From positions 372,001 through 436,000 of the forward strand of contig JACKFA010000008.1 of assembly GCA_020632715.1 (NCBI GenBank): a DNA stretch of 64,000 nt, written 5' to 3'. This stretch comes from Deltaproteobacteria bacterium (GTDB taxonomy: Bacteria > Myxococcota_A > UBA9042 > PHBI01). Positions 26,562 through 34,918 of this stretch are shown here, piece by piece (within the stretch, counting starts at the first letter, position 1; every line of letters begins with the position of its first letter). Under the pieces are notes generated by a model. That model was not told the DNA's origin and made no database searches. It worked only from the letters and a program-made list of their open reading frames with translations. The position numbers were made by a program, and so were the translations under genes.

Positions 26562-28421
26562 ATGCGCTCGACCGAACTCGTCCTCGCGGCCTCCGGGGCC
26601 CGTCTGAAGCCCCTCCTCGCGTCCCTCGTGCTCATCGCGGGCGCCGCCTCCCTCGCGGCCTGCCCGAGCGACCCGACGGGCTCGGACGACGTCTTCGAGG
26701 GCGGGAAGGACGCCGACGGCACGACCGGCGGCGACGACGTCGACGCGACCACCGTCCCCGACGGGACGACCACCGCGCCGCCGGACACGGTCGAGCCCGG
26801 GGAGTGCCAGGTGCCTGCGGACTGCGGCCCGTCGGGGCCGTGCGCGGACTGGCTCTGCGTCGCCGAGCAGTGCACGCCCGTGCCGAGGGACGAGGGCGCC
26901 GCGTGCGACGACGGCGACGCGTGCACCACCGAGTCGGTGTGCCGGAGCGGCGTGTGCCTCGGCGCGTCGAAGTGCGACGACGGCAACCCCTGCACGACGG
27001 ACGGCTGCGACGACGTCGGGAGCTGCGTGTACACGTTCAACCAGCGGCCGTGCGACGACCAGTCGAGCTGCACGACGGGCGACCGCTGCTTCCAGGGGAG
27101 CTGTCAGGGCGAGGCGGTCGACTGCGACGACGGTGAGGACTGCACGGTCGACAGCTGCGACCCGGGGCTCGGCTGCCGGCACATCGCGCGCGAGGGGACG
27201 TGCTCGGACGACGACACCTGCACGGTCGGCGACGTGTGCGACGGCGGGCAGTGCGTGCCGGGCGCGCCGCGGGTGTGCGGGGACCCGACGAACCCGTGCC
27301 AGCGCGCGAGCTGCGATCGCGTGACGGGCTGCGCCGTCGAGGTGCTGTCGGGGGAGTGTGACGACCAGAACCTCTGCACGGAGAACGACCTCTGCATCGA
27401 GGGGGTGTGCACGGGGACGCTGGTCGCCTGCGACGACGACAACGTCTGCACGGACGACTACTGCGACCCGCTGCTCGGCTGCACCGCGACGAACAACGTG
27501 CTGCCCTGTGAGGACGGCGACGGCTGCACGCTGAACGACGTGTGCCAGGGCGGCGCGTGCCAGCCGGGGTCGGCGAACCCGCTCTGCTGCACGGGCCCCG
27601 GCGAGTGCGACGACGGCGACGCGTGCACGGACGACGTGTGCCAGGGCGGGCTCTGCGCGAACATCCCGATGGACTGCAGCGATGGCGCGGCGTGCACGGC
27701 GGACGCGTGCGTGGCGGGGGTGTGCGAGCACGCGCCGTACGGGCCGATCGCCGAGGCGGAGACGGTGTTCGCGCCGTTCGAGGCGGCGGACGCGCTCGAC
27801 GCGTGGAGCGTGGTGTCGACGAACGAGCGCGTGACGTGGCGGCTCGACGCGACGAAGCCGCACGGCGGATCGACGAGCCTATACTGCGGGGCGGTGCCGG
27901 AGCACACCTACGACTTCGGCGCGACGCTCGCGCGGGCGACGCGGCTCGTGGACGTGCCGCCCGGGACCGCGGTCACGCTGGGGATGTGGGTCGCGGCGCG
28001 CTTCGAGGACAACACGAGCTGCACCTACGACGTGGTGCGGGTGCTCGTCGACGACACGGCGCTCCCGAGCCCGGTGTGCGGCGGGGACGCGACGTACGCG
28101 CACCGGACCTACGACCTCGGGGCGTGGGCTGGGAAGCGCGTGCGGCTCACGTTCGAGCTCGACACGGTGGACGGGCAGGCCAACAACGGGCCGGGGATCT
28201 GGATCGACGACCTCGCGTTCGCGGTGACGGGCGCGCCGGCGTGCTGCGGCGCGGGGACGGACTGCGGCGGCGGCGTCGGGTGCAACCACGACGTGTGCGA
28301 CGGGGTCACGTGGACCTGCGGGCCGGCGACGGCGCCGTGCGACGACAGCGACGCCTGCACGGTGGACTCGTGTGGCTCGGACGGCGTGTGCGGGCACGCG
28401 CCGTCGCCCGAGTGCCAGTAG
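26562..28421 (+). CDS. Cysteine-rich repeat lipoprotein with a jelly-roll domain
   Basis: The ATG at 26562 begins a long signal peptide ending in SLAAC, a lipobox; an upstream start would precede it with unrelated residues. The 619-residue protein has an Asp/Thr-rich linker and then about ten cysteine repeats of the CDDGxxCTxxxxCxxGxC type (CDDGNPCTTDGCDDVGSC, CDDGEDCTVDSCDPGLGC, CDDDNVCTDDYCDPLLGC). These resemble the Dictyostelium CTDC cysteine repeats that are frequent in myxobacterial surface proteins. Residues ~395-555 form a separate beta-rich domain with MAM/jelly-roll-like pattern (WRLDATKPHGG, GIWIDDLAFAV), possibly binding carbohydrate. One or two more cysteine repeats end the chain (CDDSDACTVDSCGSDGVC). 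Probably an extracellular adhesion or matrix protein. Confidence 0.83.
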   Translation: MRSTELVLAASGARLKPLLASLVLIAGAASLAACPSDPTGSDDVFEGGKDADGTTGGDDVDATTVPDGTTTAPPDTVEPGECQVPADCGPSGPCADWLCVAEQCTPVPRDEGAACDDGDACTTESVCRSGVCLGASKCDDGNPCTTDGCDDVGSCVYTFNQRPCDDQSSCTTGDRCFQGSCQGEAVDCDDGEDCTVDSCDPGLGCRHIAREGTCSDDDTCTVGDVCDGGQCVPGAPRVCGDPTNPCQRASCDRVTGCAVEVLSGECDDQNLCTENDLCIEGVCTGTLVACDDDNVCTDDYCDPLLGCTATNNVLPCEDGDGCTLNDVCQGGACQPGSANPLCCTGPGECDDGDACTDDVCQGGLCANIPMDCSDGAACTADACVAGVCEHAPYGPIAEAETVFAPFEAADALDAWSVVSTNERVTWRLDATKPHGGSTSLYCGAVPEHTYDFGATLARATRLVDVPPGTAVTLGMWVAARFEDNTSCTYDVVRVLVDDTALPSPVCGGDATYAHRTYDLGAWAGKRVRLTFELDTVDGQANNGPGIWIDDLAFAVTGAPACCGAGTDCGGGVGCNHDVCDGVTWTCGPATAPCDDSDACTVDSCGSDGVCGHAPSPECQ

Positions 28422-28519
28422 CCCCGGGCTCGCGCGCGGTTTCGGCGGCGCGGCGGGCGGCGGGCGCCGTGACCGCCGGTATCGTGGCGTGGCGATTTGT
28501 CACGACCCGATCGTCGTGC

Positions 28520-28548
28520 TTGCCCCAGGCGGCCGAGCTTCTTAGGAT
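28520..28548 (+). promoter_or_regulatory. Candidate promoter for the CGCNG-repeat lipoprotein gene
   Basis: TTGCCC (28520-28525), 17-bp spacer, TAGGAT (28543-28548). This leaves a short leader before a near-perfect GGAGGTGAT ribosome site (28566-28574) and the ATG at 28578. Confidence 0.42.
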
Positions 28549-28577
28549 GCCGCGTTCCTGGCCGCGGAGGTGATATC

Positions 28578-29846
28578 ATGTTGTCCTGGAAGGTCGCGCT
28601 GGGCTCGCTCGTCGGGCTGTCGCTCTTGGCCGCGTGCACGAGCCCGGGGGGCGGCGGCGGGGGCGTGAACTGCCAGCTGAACCCGACGGTGCCGGCGTGC
28701 CAGGACGTGGGCGGCGCCGATGTCGTCGGCGGGACGGACGGCACGGCGTCGACGGACGGGTGCACGGAGAGCCTGCGGCGCTGCGACGGCAACCAGCCGC
28801 AGCAGTGCTCGGGCGGCAACTGGACGAACCTCACGGCGTGCCTGAACGGGCAGACCTGCACCGGCGGCTTCTGCCAGGGCACGGCGACGTGCGGCTGCAA
28901 CGGGAACGTCTGCGGGGATGACGGCTGCGGGAACTCGTGCGGCACGTGCACGGGGCAGACGACGTGCCAGAGCGGCCAGTGCGTGGCGACGGGCAGCTGC
29001 AGCTGCAACGGGGCCGTCTGCGGCTTCGACAACTGCGGCAACTCCTGCGGGACGTGCACGGGTGGCACCGTGTGCGACAGCGGCCAGTGCGTGACGACGC
29101 AGACCTGCAGCTGCAACGGCGCGCAGTGCGGCGTCGACAACTGCGGCAACGCCTGCGGCACCCTCGGCGGCAACTGCCCGAGCGGCCAGACCTGCAACGG
29201 CGGGCAGTGCACGACGGCGTCGACCTGCAGCTGCAACGGGGCCATCTGCGGCTTCGACAACTGCGGCAACGCCTGCGGCACCCTCGGCGGCAACTGCCCG
29301 AGCGGGCAGACCTGCAGCGCCGGGCAGTGCTTCGGCGGCTCGACGGGCGGCGGCGACACGTGCGGCGAGATCGTCGACTGCATCGTGGACGGCTGCTACC
29401 CGATCGCCGACGAGACCCAGGAGGCCGCGTGCGAGCAGACCTGCGTCAGCGGCGGGAGCACGACCGCTCAGGGCCAGTTCACGTCGTACCTCAACTGCCT
29501 GACCGGCTGTGAGACGTACCAGTGCGTGTGGGACAACTGCTCGACCCCGCAGGCGCAGTGTGTTTTCCCGAGCTCGGGGTCGATGAACTGCTCCGACCTC
29601 GAGGACTGTCTCGACGCGAACTCGTGCTACGCCGACGAGACCTGCTCGGCGGGATGCTACGCGAACGCGTCCCGCTCGGCGCAGGCGCAGGACCTCGCGC
29701 TATACGGCTGCATCGGGTACTTCATCGACACGGCCGACGAGAACTGCCAGGAGTGCAGCCCGGGGAGCGCGGACTACCAGGACTGCGTGTTCAGCTGCGC
29801 CGTGAGCTACTGTGGAGACTACGTGGACGCGTGCTTCGGACCTTGA
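28578..29846 (+). CDS. Cysteine-rich repeat lipoprotein
   Basis: GGAGGTGAT, a perfect ribosome-binding site, fixes the ATG at 28578. The signal peptide ends in SLLAAC, a lipobox, and is followed by a Gly-rich linker. The 422-residue protein has four tandem units of ~40 residues with CSCNGAxCGxDNCGNxCGxC, followed by CxxGQC (units at about residues 95-260). A C-terminal half with paired cysteines lacks a known family to me (CGEIVDCIVDGCYP..., CSDLEDCLDANSCYADETCSAGC). The C-terminal half repeats a motif of helical pairs linked by disulfides. The function is probably surface-structural. The TPR gene starts inside its last codons, so the two are translationally coupled. Confidence 0.82.
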   Translation: MLSWKVALGSLVGLSLLAACTSPGGGGGGVNCQLNPTVPACQDVGGADVVGGTDGTASTDGCTESLRRCDGNQPQQCSGGNWTNLTACLNGQTCTGGFCQGTATCGCNGNVCGDDGCGNSCGTCTGQTTCQSGQCVATGSCSCNGAVCGFDNCGNSCGTCTGGTVCDSGQCVTTQTCSCNGAQCGVDNCGNACGTLGGNCPSGQTCNGGQCTTASTCSCNGAICGFDNCGNACGTLGGNCPSGQTCSAGQCFGGSTGGGDTCGEIVDCIVDGCYPIADETQEAACEQTCVSGGSTTAQGQFTSYLNCLTGCETYQCVWDNCSTPQAQCVFPSSGSMNCSDLEDCLDANSCYADETCSAGCYANASRSAQAQDLALYGCIGYFIDTADENCQECSPGSADYQDCVFSCAVSYCGDYVDACFGP

Positions 29847-30604
29847 CCGACCGCGATTTCACGGAGCTGCGCCAGCAAGCTCGCGCCCGTCCCGCGGACC
29901 CGCGGCCGCGGGCGTCGCTCGCCGTGCGTCTGCCGCCTGGTCCCGACGCCGACGCCTCCCGGGACCAGGCGACCGCGCTCGCGCGGCAGGGGCTGCGCCT
30001 CGGCGCCGTGGACGCCGCGCACGAGGCGGCGACGATGCTCTTCGAGCACTTCGGCGGGGTCGCGCTGGGCGTCCTCCTCGCCGAAGCGAACCTCCACGCC
30101 GGAGACGTCGCCGCGGCGCGAAGGCTCCTGTCCGGGCTCGTGGCCCAGCACACCGAGGCGGTGCCGGCGCGTGTGCTGCTCGCGGCGCTCGAGCTCACCG
30201 CGGGCGAGACGGACGCGGCGCTCGCGACGTGCGAGCCCATCGCGGACTCGGGCCCCGACGGCACGCGAATCTACACGCAGACCCTGCTCGCCGCGGGCCG
30301 CGAGGCGGACGCGCGCGAGTTCGCGATGGACGCGGTGGACCGCCACCCGCCGGACGCCGAGCTCTTCATGCTCCTCGGGACCGCGTGCCTCGCGCTCGGC
30401 CGCCACGATGAGGCCGTCGAGGCGTTCAGCGAGGCCATCCGCCTCGCGCCGGGGCGCCCGGACGCCTACTACAACCTCGCCGTCGCCTTCGCGAAGAGCG
30501 GCGCGATCGCCGCAGCGCTCGGCGTCATCGACGCGGGCCTCCAGCGGCGCCCGGGCGACGGGCTCCTCGACTCGCTGCGCGAGCAACTCGTCAAGCCCGC
30601 CTGA
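29831..30604 (+). CDS. TPR protein
   Basis: The reading frame enters from inside the preceding lipoprotein gene. The start is either GTG at 29831, giving 257 residues, or TTG at 29843 overlapping the upstream TGA as TTGA; both are weak and the choice is uncertain. The sequence shows several tetratricopeptide helices with the usual small-residue pattern (LLAEANLHAGDVAAARRLL, VLLAALELTAGETDAALATC, MLLGTACLALGRHDEAVEAF, YYNLAVAFAKSGAIAAALGV). No signal peptide is seen, so the protein is likely cytoplasmic although coupled to a lipoprotein gene. TPR arrays bind partner proteins; the partner here is not indicated. Confidence 0.78.
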   Translation: MLRTLTDRDFTELRQQARARPADPRPRASLAVRLPPGPDADASRDQATALARQGLRLGAVDAAHEAATMLFEHFGGVALGVLLAEANLHAGDVAAARRLLSGLVAQHTEAVPARVLLAALELTAGETDAALATCEPIADSGPDGTRIYTQTLLAAGREADAREFAMDAVDRHPPDAELFMLLGTACLALGRHDEAVEAFSEAIRLAPGRPDAYYNLAVAFAKSGAIAAALGVIDAGLQRRPGDGLLDSLREQLVKPA

Positions 30605-30696
30605 CAATCCCAGGGCGACCTCGCCCCCCGGGTTTGCCGGAACGCGCCCCGTGCGGTAATCGAGGGCTCGCCCCGCGCGCGCTCAGAGAGGACGCC

Positions 30697-31434
30697 ATGG
30701 CCTACTTCCAGTTCCTCGGCACCGGCCCGTCGACGCCCATCACCGACGGCACCGGCCGCAACTACCGACGCCGCTCCTCGGCCCTCGCCCAGCACATCTC
30801 GAGCTACGTCCTCATCGACGTCACGCACGACTTCGACGAGCAGGTCGAGCGCGCGCTCTCCGTCACCGCCGTCGTCTGCACGAACCCGAGCCGCGACGCC
30901 GCCGGCGGCCTTGGGAACCTCGACCGCTGGGTCGACTCCTCCATCCCCCTCTTCGCCCCCGAAGACCTCGCGAAGGAGCTCGTGAGCCGCTACGGCCCCT
31001 TCTCGAAGCTCGCCGTCACGCACCTCGAGCCCGGCGTCCCCATGGCCGCCGGCGACCTCACCGTCACCGCCTTCAAGGTCGAGACCTCGAGCGGCGACAG
31101 CGCGCTCCCGACCTACGGCTACCAGTTCGACAACGGCAAGAAGAAGGTCACCTACGCCTCCGACGTGAAGGTCATCCCCATCGAGTCGGAGCCCTTCTTC
31201 CACGGCAACGAGCTGCTCGTCGTCGACGCCGCCGGCTGGGACAAGGACCTCCCCACCCACCGCGGCGCGCTCAACCACCTCGCCGACTACATCGCCTGGG
31301 ACAACGAGCGCGTCATCTTCACGCACATCGGCCGCTCCGCCCCGCCCCACACCGTCGCCTCCTCCACCGTCCGGCGCGTGAGCCACAAGGCCGAGGTCGC
31401 CTACGACTTCATGAAGATCCCCCTCGGACGCTGA
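30697..31434 (+). CDS. Metallo-beta-lactamase-fold protein with degenerate metal motif
   Basis: The 245-residue protein aligns by pattern with the PhnP/phosphoribosyl cyclic phosphodiesterase branch of the MBL superfamily: LGTGPSTPI near the start, SSYVLIDVTHDF, then SDVKVIPIE, NELLVVDAAGWDKDLPTHRG and RVIFTHIGRSAPPH. However, where the family has HxHxDH this protein reads TNPSRDA (about residues 62-68), keeping only the Asp. Other metal ligands (Asp in YASDV, His in PTHRG and FTHIG) appear kept. It may therefore bind one metal, use other ligands, or be a non-catalytic binding protein. The ATG has GAGAGGA upstream. The ion-channel gene begins only 12 bp after its stop, suggesting co-transcription. 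Confidence 0.8.
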   Translation: MAYFQFLGTGPSTPITDGTGRNYRRRSSALAQHISSYVLIDVTHDFDEQVERALSVTAVVCTNPSRDAAGGLGNLDRWVDSSIPLFAPEDLAKELVSRYGPFSKLAVTHLEPGVPMAAGDLTVTAFKVETSSGDSALPTYGYQFDNGKKKVTYASDVKVIPIESEPFFHGNELLVVDAAGWDKDLPTHRGALNHLADYIAWDNERVIFTHIGRSAPPHTVASSTVRRVSHKAEVAYDFMKIPLGR

Positions 31435-31446
31435 GCCGGCACCCAC

Positions 31447-33969
31447 GTGGAGCGCGATCCCCCGTCGCCCCTGTCCCGCTTCGCCGAGCGCGCCGACGCC
31501 TTCCTCGCGCGCTTCTCCGTCCGCCTCGTCCTCTCCGTCCTCATCGTCGCGAGCCTCATCCCCACCGGCGCCACCGCGACGACCGACCCCTTCTTCCTCG
31601 CGCTCTTCTCCGTCGAGCTCGGCCTCCGCGTCCTCATCGTCGCCGGCGAGGCCCGCGCCTCCGAGACCACCGAGATCCAGCACGCCCGCGGCCGCCTCGG
31701 CGCCGTCGCCTTCCTCGTCATCGACCTCGTCGCCCTCCTCTCCTTCCTGCCGACCTCCTTCGGCTTCGGCGGGAGCCGCTTCCTCCGCGTCTTCCGCCTC
31801 GCGCGCCTCCTCCTCGTCTTCAGCTACTGGGCCCCCGTCGTCCGCGACATCGCCCTCGTCCTCTCGCGCCGCGAGCGCGCTCAGAAGGTCGCCCTCCTCG
31901 GCCTCGTCGTCGCCCTCCTCGCCTTCGCCGGCGCCACCATCCTCGACCACATCGCCACCGCCGGCGTCGACTTCAACGAGGACGGCCTCGTCGACGCCGC
32001 CGACGACGCCTTCATCATCCGCTTCTGGTGGAGCTTCCGGCAGCTCCAGGACCCCGGGAACCTCGTCTCCGCCCCCGAGAACGCCGTCGCCCTCGCCGTG
32101 AGCCTCGCCCTCACCGTCGCCGGCCTCCTCCTCGTCTCCTTCCTCATCGGCCTCGGCACCGACGTCGTCCGCGAGCTCCTCGAGCTCTCCGAGACCCGCC
32201 CCGTCGGCCTCCGGAAGCACTTCGTCATCGTCCACGTGACGCCCGGCGTCGCCCGCCTCACCCGCGAGCTCACCGGCTACCACGAGAAGCTCTTCAGCCG
32301 CGTCCACATCGTCCTCGCCGGCGACGAGCCCGAGATGCCCCCGCGCCTCCGCGCCGAGCTCTCCGCCGCCGTCCACTACCGCGCCCACGACGCCCTGGAC
32401 GGCGCCGGCCTCGTCACGAGCACCGACCTCGCCCGCGCGAAGCGCGTCATCGTCCTCGCCCGCCCCGGCGACCCGAGCCCCGACCCGACCACCGCCCGCG
32501 TCGTCCTCGCCGCCCGCGAGGCCAACCCGCGCGCCTCCATCATCGCCGAGGTCTTCGACCAGAGCAGCACCTCCGCCCTCCGCGTCGCCGGCGGCCACCA
32601 CACCATCCTCGTCCCGACCGAGAAGCTCCTCGCCCTCCACGTCGTGCACCGCGTCCGCCACCCCGAGCGCGCCCCGATCTTCCGCGAGCTCCTCACGACC
32701 CGCGAAGGCAACGAGATCTATAGCTTCTTCTTCGACTACGACGGCGCCCCGCCGCTCGCCCCCGGCCCCGTCTCCTTCGACGCCCTCTACCGCCGCGGCC
32801 TCCGGCGCCCCGGCGGCGTCCGCGTGATCCCGATCGGCCTCGGCTACACCGGCGGCACCCGCGGCCAGGTCGGCCTCGCCCTCCGCCTCGGCGCCCCCGC
32901 GGCCCCCGACGACGTCGGCCCCGACGCCCCCGTCCGCGCCGTGTTCGCCATCGCCTACACCTTCGGCGACGTCGCCACCTTCGGCGAGGACCTCCGCGAG
33001 CACGGCGGCCTCGCCCCGCGCCTCGACGCCGCGCGCGACGACGGCCCGCCCCGCGACCCGCCGGCCCTGCTCCCGCCGCGCCCCGCGACCCCGCTCTCGC
33101 GGGTGCTCGTGTGCGGCTACCGCCCCGCCGTCGTCGAGCTCGCGAAGGACCTCGCCCTCGCCTGCCCCGACGTCGCCGTCGACGTCCTCGTGACCGAGGA
33201 CACCCTCGCGCGCGCAGCCCGCCGCGGCCTCCTCGACCACGGCCACCCCGGCGACGCCCAGGACGGCTACACCTTCGGGCCCGTGGGATGCTTCCTCGAG
33301 GTCGAGCCCGACGTCTTCACGTTCCACCTCGACCGCGTCGGGCCACCGCTCGGGCGCGTGACCGTCCGCGTCGCCGACTGGACGAGCGAGCGCACCCTCA
33401 CGGCCATCCCGCCCGTCGACCGCCACCTCGGCGAGTACGATCGCGTCTTCCTGCTCGGCGGGGTGGCGCCCGGCCTCGACGAGCGGAGCGTCATGACCGC
33501 GCTCAAGATCGCCGACCTCCGGCGCGCCCAGCCGGACCGCTTCGGCGAGCGCTTCGGGCTCGTCGTCGGCGCGCGCGATCACGATCTCGCGAACCGGATC
33601 GCGCGCAGCTGGACCGCGGCGACCGGCGATCCCGACGGGATCCTGGTCGTGCCCACCGAGGAGCTGCGCGCCCTCTTCACGTTCCAGGCGACCGTCGTGC
33701 CCGGCTTCGACGCGGTCTACTCCGCGCTCCTCGACCCGCGGGGCGGCGGCTTCGAGTACGTGCCGGTCGACCAGATCGCGGCGGCGGCGAGCGCTGCCAC
33801 GTGGACCTTCGAGGAGCTCGGCCGCGCCTTCCGCGCGCGCGGGCGGACCCTCGTCGCCATCGATCGGCGCGCCGCGGACGGCGAGCTCTGCCGCACCTTC
33901 GCGCCCGTGCAGCCCGAGGAACGCGCGCCGTTCTCGGCCGAGGACCTCGTCGCCGTCTGGCTCCTCTAG
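31447..33969 (+). CDS. Voltage-sensor type ion channel with two RCK-like domains
   Basis: The 840-residue protein begins with GTG at 31447 (weak ribosome site). Membrane helices near residues 25-45, 48-68, 85-102, an Arg-spaced S4-like segment (RFLRVFRLARLLLVF), 145-165 and 210-235 give a six-helix channel plan. The pore region lacks the potassium signature TVGYG and instead has WWSFRQLQDPGNLV, closer to the CASTOR/POLLUX-type filter. Just before it is an EF-hand loop, D175-D186 (DFNEDGLVDAAD), with all calcium-ligand positions filled. The cytoplasmic part holds two Rossmann-like RCK/TrkA-N regions (HFVIVHVTPGVARLTRELTG and RVLVCGYRPAVVELAKDLAL). I infer a ligand-gated cation channel; the ion is unknown. 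Its stop lies 11 bp before the 164-bp element. Confidence 0.82.
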   Translation: MERDPPSPLSRFAERADAFLARFSVRLVLSVLIVASLIPTGATATTDPFFLALFSVELGLRVLIVAGEARASETTEIQHARGRLGAVAFLVIDLVALLSFLPTSFGFGGSRFLRVFRLARLLLVFSYWAPVVRDIALVLSRRERAQKVALLGLVVALLAFAGATILDHIATAGVDFNEDGLVDAADDAFIIRFWWSFRQLQDPGNLVSAPENAVALAVSLALTVAGLLLVSFLIGLGTDVVRELLELSETRPVGLRKHFVIVHVTPGVARLTRELTGYHEKLFSRVHIVLAGDEPEMPPRLRAELSAAVHYRAHDALDGAGLVTSTDLARAKRVIVLARPGDPSPDPTTARVVLAAREANPRASIIAEVFDQSSTSALRVAGGHHTILVPTEKLLALHVVHRVRHPERAPIFRELLTTREGNEIYSFFFDYDGAPPLAPGPVSFDALYRRGLRRPGGVRVIPIGLGYTGGTRGQVGLALRLGAPAAPDDVGPDAPVRAVFAIAYTFGDVATFGEDLREHGGLAPRLDAARDDGPPRDPPALLPPRPATPLSRVLVCGYRPAVVELAKDLALACPDVAVDVLVTEDTLARAARRGLLDHGHPGDAQDGYTFGPVGCFLEVEPDVFTFHLDRVGPPLGRVTVRVADWTSERTLTAIPPVDRHLGEYDRVFLLGGVAPGLDERSVMTALKIADLRRAQPDRFGERFGLVVGARDHDLANRIARSWTAATGDPDGILVVPTEELRALFTFQATVVPGFDAVYSALLDPRGGGFEYVPVDQIAAAASAATWTFEELGRAFRARGRTLVAIDRRAADGELCRTFAPVQPEERAPFSAEDLVAVWLL

Positions 33970-33980
33970 CGCGGCGGCCG

Positions 33981-34144
33981 CTCAGAAGGTGTTTCAGTAT
34001 TCGGACCGAGCCCGGCGACGCGTCGTGATTCCAGGTGGTTACGTGAGGAGGGAGCGTGCCCATAGGCACGTGACCGACGAGCGGAACCGCCTGAAATCAC
34101 AAGAGCAAGCCAGGCGACGGGAGAATACTGAAACACCTTCTCAG
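33981..34144 (-). repeat. 164-bp palindromic element, copy C
   Basis: This copy equals the consensus of the three. It lies between the convergent channel gene (stop 33969) and the CRM-domain gene, whose TGA stop (34141-34143) lies inside its right-hand CTCAG end. CTCAG borders both ends, the inner 18 bases of each end are perfect inverted repeats, and the centre folds at GTGCCCATAGGCAC. Confidence 0.86.
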
Positions 34145-34827
34145 GTGCGGCGGCGCTTGGCCACCGGCGGCTCGAGCTTCACGTCGGGCCGGTAGAGCAG
34201 CATCGTCTTCCCGACGCGCTGGACGACGACGGCCCCGGTCGCCCAGGCGAGGTCGCGCGCGGCGTCGCCCTTGTCGAGCTCGCTCTGCGGCGTCAGCTTC
34301 GCCTTCACGAGCCCGTGGCGCTCGAGCGCCTCGCGGGCCGACGCGACGAGCTCCGGCGACAGCCCGCCGCGCCCGATGAGGACCGACGGCTCCATCGCGT
34401 GGCCGAGCCCGCGGAGCTCCTTCGCCTTGGCGTTCCCGAGGGGCGTCCGGCGGAGGCCGCGCAGGACCACGACGCCGTCGTCGAGCTCGGCCTGGACCTC
34501 GCGCAGATCGAGGCACGGCCCGAGGCGCGCGGCGACCTCGTTGGGGTGCTCGCCGCGGGGCACCGCGCGGACCACGACCACCACGGGGCCGCCGGCCGCG
34601 ACGCGCTCGACGAGGGCGCGATCGTCGGGGTCGATGAGGGCGTTGGGCGTGGTGCGCGCCTCGAGGACGCCCGCCGTCGCGGGGCCGTCCTCCGCGATGG
34701 TGGCGCCGGCGCTCCCGAGGAGGCTCCGGAGGCCGTTCGCGAGCTCCGGGTCCCCCACGGCGAGCGCGACGGCGGTCGCGGGGGTCGGCGCGAGGAGGCG
34801 TGTACAGGTGCGTGCCAGGCGGCTCAT
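34141..34827 (-). CDS. CRM (YhbY-type) RNA-binding protein with N-terminal extension
   Basis: The start at 34827 (MSRLARTCTRLL) is preceded by CCGGAG; the frame is open far upstream only because it shadows the HEAT gene. The C-terminal ~90 residues form a CRM domain: LGNAKAKELRGLGHAMEPSV, IGRGGLSPELVASAREALER and the final VVVQRVGKTMLLYRP, with the GxGG loop as GRGG. This domain in YhbY associates with the 50S precursor. Ordinary YhbY is about 97 residues; here about 125 extra N-terminal residues with alternating strands and helices (VALAVGDPELANGLRSLL, ALVERVAAGGPVVVVVRAVP) form an unrecognised domain. A role in ribosome assembly is inferred. It is divergent from the HEAT protein gene by 91 bp. 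Confidence 0.83.
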   Translation of the reverse strand: MSRLARTCTRLLAPTPATAVALAVGDPELANGLRSLLGSAGATIAEDGPATAGVLEARTTPNALIDPDDRALVERVAAGGPVVVVVRAVPRGEHPNEVAARLGPCLDLREVQAELDDGVVVLRGLRRTPLGNAKAKELRGLGHAMEPSVLIGRGGLSPELVASAREALERHGLVKAKLTPQSELDKGDAARDLAWATGAVVVQRVGKTMLLYRPDVKLEPPVAKRRRT

Positions 34828-34846
34828 CGAGGGCTCCGGGGTCCGG

Positions 34847-34875
34847 TTGAGACGAAGCGGGCGGCATGCTACTCG
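34847..34875 (+). promoter_or_regulatory. Weak candidate promoter for the HEAT gene
   Basis: TTGAGA (34847-34852), 17-bp spacer, TACTCG (34870-34875), about 43 bp before the HEAT protein ATG. The -10 is poor, so this is only the best pair available in the 91-bp divergent gap. Confidence 0.27.
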
Positions 34876-34918
34876 ATATCCTCTCAAACGCGGAGTCGGA
34901 TCGAGACCGGGGAGAGCC

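Noticed and set aside
30469..33582. Minus-strand frame of over 1000 codons opposite the channel gene
   Set aside because: Composition is Gly/Glu/Asp/Ala noise without domains; the plus strand encodes clear membrane helices and RCK-like domains.
34271..34918. N-terminal extension of the HEAT protein frame
   Set aside because: It shadows the CRM-domain gene on the other strand; the good ribosome site and coiled-coil start lie at 34919.
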